NCBI RefSeq assembly: GCF_029360725.1
Contig: NZ_JARKMY010000018.1
Coordinates: forward strand, 496,001-560,000
Direction of reading: 5' to 3'
DNA length: 64,000 nt
Source: Chryseolinea sp. H1M3-3
GTDB lineage: Bacteria; Bacteroidota; Bacteroidia; Cytophagales; Cyclobacteriaceae
Numbering within the stretch: the first letter of the stretch is position 1; each line of letters opens with the position of its first letter. The notes below the pieces were generated by a model that had not been told where the DNA came from, made no database searches, and saw nothing but the letters and a program-made list of their open reading frames with translations. The translations under genes and the position numbers were made by a program. Shown here in pieces: positions 62,281 through 64,000 of the stretch.

Positions 62281-62904
62281 TTGGTGGCCTCAAACAAATT
62301 CTTCTTCACACGACTTCAGTATGAATCCGGCGATTGGGACGTTGATCAGCGCATGCCCTCCAACGTACTTAATTCGCTCATCGAGTACACTACCCTACCC
62401 GTTGATACACAGGAAAATATTGTCGCTCTCAGCAGCAATGATATTTTTCGTTGTCCGTTTTGCTACCTCAGTGGCCATAAGCTGGTAGAGTTCACACAAC
62501 AGGAGCGCGACAACTTTGAAAAATATGTCCGGAACGGAGGTTTTGTGTTTGTTGATGATTGCAACCATGATATTGATGGCCTCTTCGCAAAATCATTCGA
62601 GGAGCAAATGAAAAAAATCTTTGGCAGTGAAGCATTAAAAAAAATTTCCTCCAGTCATCCGTTATACTCATCGTTTTTCAAATTCGACGGCCCGCCAACA
62701 ACCGCACAAGAGCTGAATGGATGGGGCGACGACATTGTTCATGAATATCTCAAAGCGATTGAAATAAACAATAAGATCGGTGTACTCTACAGCAACAAAG
62801 ATTATGGATGCGAGTGGGATTACGATTTCCGAAACAAACGATTTTATAAAATTGACAATACAAGGTTCAGTATAAATATTGTGATGTATGCATTGACAAG
62901 ATAA
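62281..62904 (+). CDS. DUF4159 family protein
   Basis: 207 residues. DUF4159 is recognised by FFFTRLQYESGDWDVDQRMP at the start, VFVDDCNHDIDG and HEYLKAIEINNKIGVLYSN. The fold is flavodoxin-like (ThuA/class I glutamine amidotransferase-like) and lacks catalytic residues. Genes of this kind often lie beside MoxR/DUF58 clusters. Start TTG 62281 is preferred over GTG 62284; no ATG is near. Function unknown. Confidence 0.8.
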   Translation: MVASNKFFFTRLQYESGDWDVDQRMPSNVLNSLIEYTTLPVDTQENIVALSSNDIFRCPFCYLSGHKLVEFTQQERDNFEKYVRNGGFVFVDDCNHDIDGLFAKSFEEQMKKIFGSEALKKISSSHPLYSSFFKFDGPPTTAQELNGWGDDIVHEYLKAIEINNKIGVLYSNKDYGCEWDYDFRNKRFYKIDNTRFSINIVMYALTR

Positions 62905-62965
62905 AACAAGAATCGTCCGTCTTACGTGGCGTTTCAGTTGTCGATTCTCGATTCGAAGTAAAATG

Positions 62966-62973
62966 TATATTTG
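62966..62973 (+). promoter_or_regulatory. -7 box (TATATTTG) for the M19 dipeptidase
   Basis: TATATTTG matches TAnnTTTG, 70 bases upstream of the ATG at 63043. Confidence 0.4.
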
Positions 62974-63042
62974 CCATAACTTAAAAACTGCGGGCGCAGC
63001 CTTCAAACCGTAAACCTTCTCTAACTTTTTGTAACAACCACC

Positions 63043-64000
63043 ATGTTTACTATCGACGCACACCTGGACCTTAGCATGAATGCGATGGAATGGAATCGTG
63101 ACTTACGAAGACCCATTCAAGAAATCAGAGATCGCGAAAAAGGAATGAGCGATAAACCTGATCGAGGCAATGGCGTTGTTAGTTTTCCTGAATTGCGGAA
63201 AGGTGATGTAGGACTTGTGGTTGCAACACAAATTGCCAGGTATGTTGCGCCTGATAATCCGTTGCCCGGGTGGCATTCACCTGAGCAAGCATGGGCACAT
63301 ACTCAAGCACAACTTGCTTGGTACCAAGCTATGGTGGAAGCCGGCGAGTTGACTCAAGTTGTGGATCTTAAGACGTTAGAAACACAGGTTCAACGATGGA
63401 ATGATGATCAACCTAAAACGTCAAAAGCCATTGGTTATATTTTAAGCCTGGAAGGTGCTGATTCCATTGTTTCCATAAAGTACCTTGAAAAAGCGTATGC
63501 CTATGGACTTAGGGCACTCGGGCCGGCGCACTATGGACCGGGGCGATATGCGCAAGGAACAAATGCAACGGGGGGTTTAGGCAAAGATGGCAAAGCTTTG
63601 CTGCAGGAGATGGAGAGATTAAATATTATCCTGGATGCAACCCATTTATGCGACGATAGTTTCTGGGAGGCGATGGAAAACTTCCACGGACATGTATGGG
63701 CAAGTCATCATAATTGCCGGGCATTGGTTAACCACAATCGGCAGTTTAGCGATGATCAATTGAAAGAATTGATCAGCAGAGGTGCGGTTATTGGCGGCGT
63801 ATTCGATGCGTGGATGGTTGTACCAAACTGGGTAAGAAAAGAATCCACTCCACAAGGCATGAACTGCAATCTGGAAAAAGTAATTGATCACATGGATCAC
63901 ATTTGCCAGCTGGCAGGAAATGCCCTGCATATTGGAATTGGCTCAGACCTCGACGGTGCTTTCGGTAAGGAACAAAGTCCTTATGACCTGGAAACCATTG
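63043..64000 (+). CDS. Membrane (renal-type) dipeptidase, M19 family (N-terminal part)
   Basis: The frame is open to the end of the window; 319 codons are visible. The zinc ligands of the binuclear site can be traced: DAHLDL at residues 5-10, LEGADS (Glu), DATHLCDD (His), ASHHNCRA (His) and GIGSDLDG (Asp). M19 enzymes hydrolyse dipeptides including D-Ala and cystinyl-glycine. No signal peptide is visible. The C-terminal helix region lies beyond the window. Confidence 0.92.
   Translation, partial: MFTIDAHLDLSMNAMEWNRDLRRPIQEIRDREKGMSDKPDRGNGVVSFPELRKGDVGLVVATQIARYVAPDNPLPGWHSPEQAWAHTQAQLAWYQAMVEAGELTQVVDLKTLETQVQRWNDDQPKTSKAIGYILSLEGADSIVSIKYLEKAYAYGLRALGPAHYGPGRYAQGTNATGGLGKDGKALLQEMERLNIILDATHLCDDSFWEAMENFHGHVWASHHNCRALVNHNRQFSDDQLKELISRGAVIGGVFDAWMVVPNWVRKESTPQGMNCNLEKVIDHMDHICQLAGNALHIGIGSDLDGAFGKEQSPYDLETI

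Overview
The window looks like a chromosomal segment of a Bacteroidota bacterium, most likely of the Cytophagales type. Evidence: repeated TAnnTTTG -7 promoter boxes close to starts, the long three-domain IspG, a very long TamB paired with a DUF2279 protein, an HTH-less sigma-54 activator near rpoN, the order DUF177-rpmF-fabH-efp-accB-accC, and frequent TTG/GTG starts. No rRNA, tRNA, insertion sequence, prophage or CRISPR array is visible. The one RNA gene is RNase P RNA (rnpB).

Layout: 1-7.8 kb holds the end of an alpha/beta hydrolase, a SRAP protein lacking two catalytic residues, an FG-GAP protein, DedA, a lipoprotein, the ispG operon and an SDR. 7.8-11.3 kb is lipid-related: MlaE/MlaF, then a TetR regulator directly upstream of fabF with a perfect palindromic operator. 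11.3-16.7 kb is the most unusual part: a HTH-only LuxR protein divergent from an ECF sigma factor, a membrane-anchored anti-sigma-like TPR protein, an unknown 136-residue protein, and a convergent 997-residue exported TPR-CHAT (caspase-like) protein. Matching promoter-like boxes lie upstream of the LuxR and sigma genes.

16.8-28.8 kb: three genes of non-phosphorylative L-fucose-type sugar catabolism, HNH nuclease, NlpC/P60 peptidase, smpB and tsaD on the minus strand, then tamB and DUF2279 on the plus strand. 29-37.4 kb: AraC regulator with an aldo/keto reductase, rnpB, the sigma-54 activator, two transporters, an unknown protein, and rpoN with a PAP2-like membrane protein. 37.6-51.2 kb is mostly housekeeping: asnS, Nudix, a beta-lactamase-fold hydrolase, Sua5, pfkA, pgk, HIT, greA, a pentapeptide protein, a 2-hydroxyacid dehydrogenase, mgtE, rsmA, pdxA and TerB. 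An unusual GAAGTGTTG-type inverted repeat lies before pfkA.

51.2-56.1 kb is the DUF177-rpmF-fabH-efp-accB-accC fatty-acid/translation cluster without plsX. 56.2-62.2 kb carries two tandem TldD/TldE metallopeptidase pairs whose TldD subunits have twin-arginine N termini. The window ends with a DUF4159 protein and the first part of an M19 dipeptidase.

Functional links: Sua5 and TsaD both serve t6A tRNA modification; FabF, FabH, AccB and AccC serve fatty-acid synthesis; RpoN and the NtrC-like protein probably share a regulon; PfkA and Pgk serve glycolysis; PdxA and perhaps the 2-hydroxyacid dehydrogenase serve pyridoxal phosphate synthesis.
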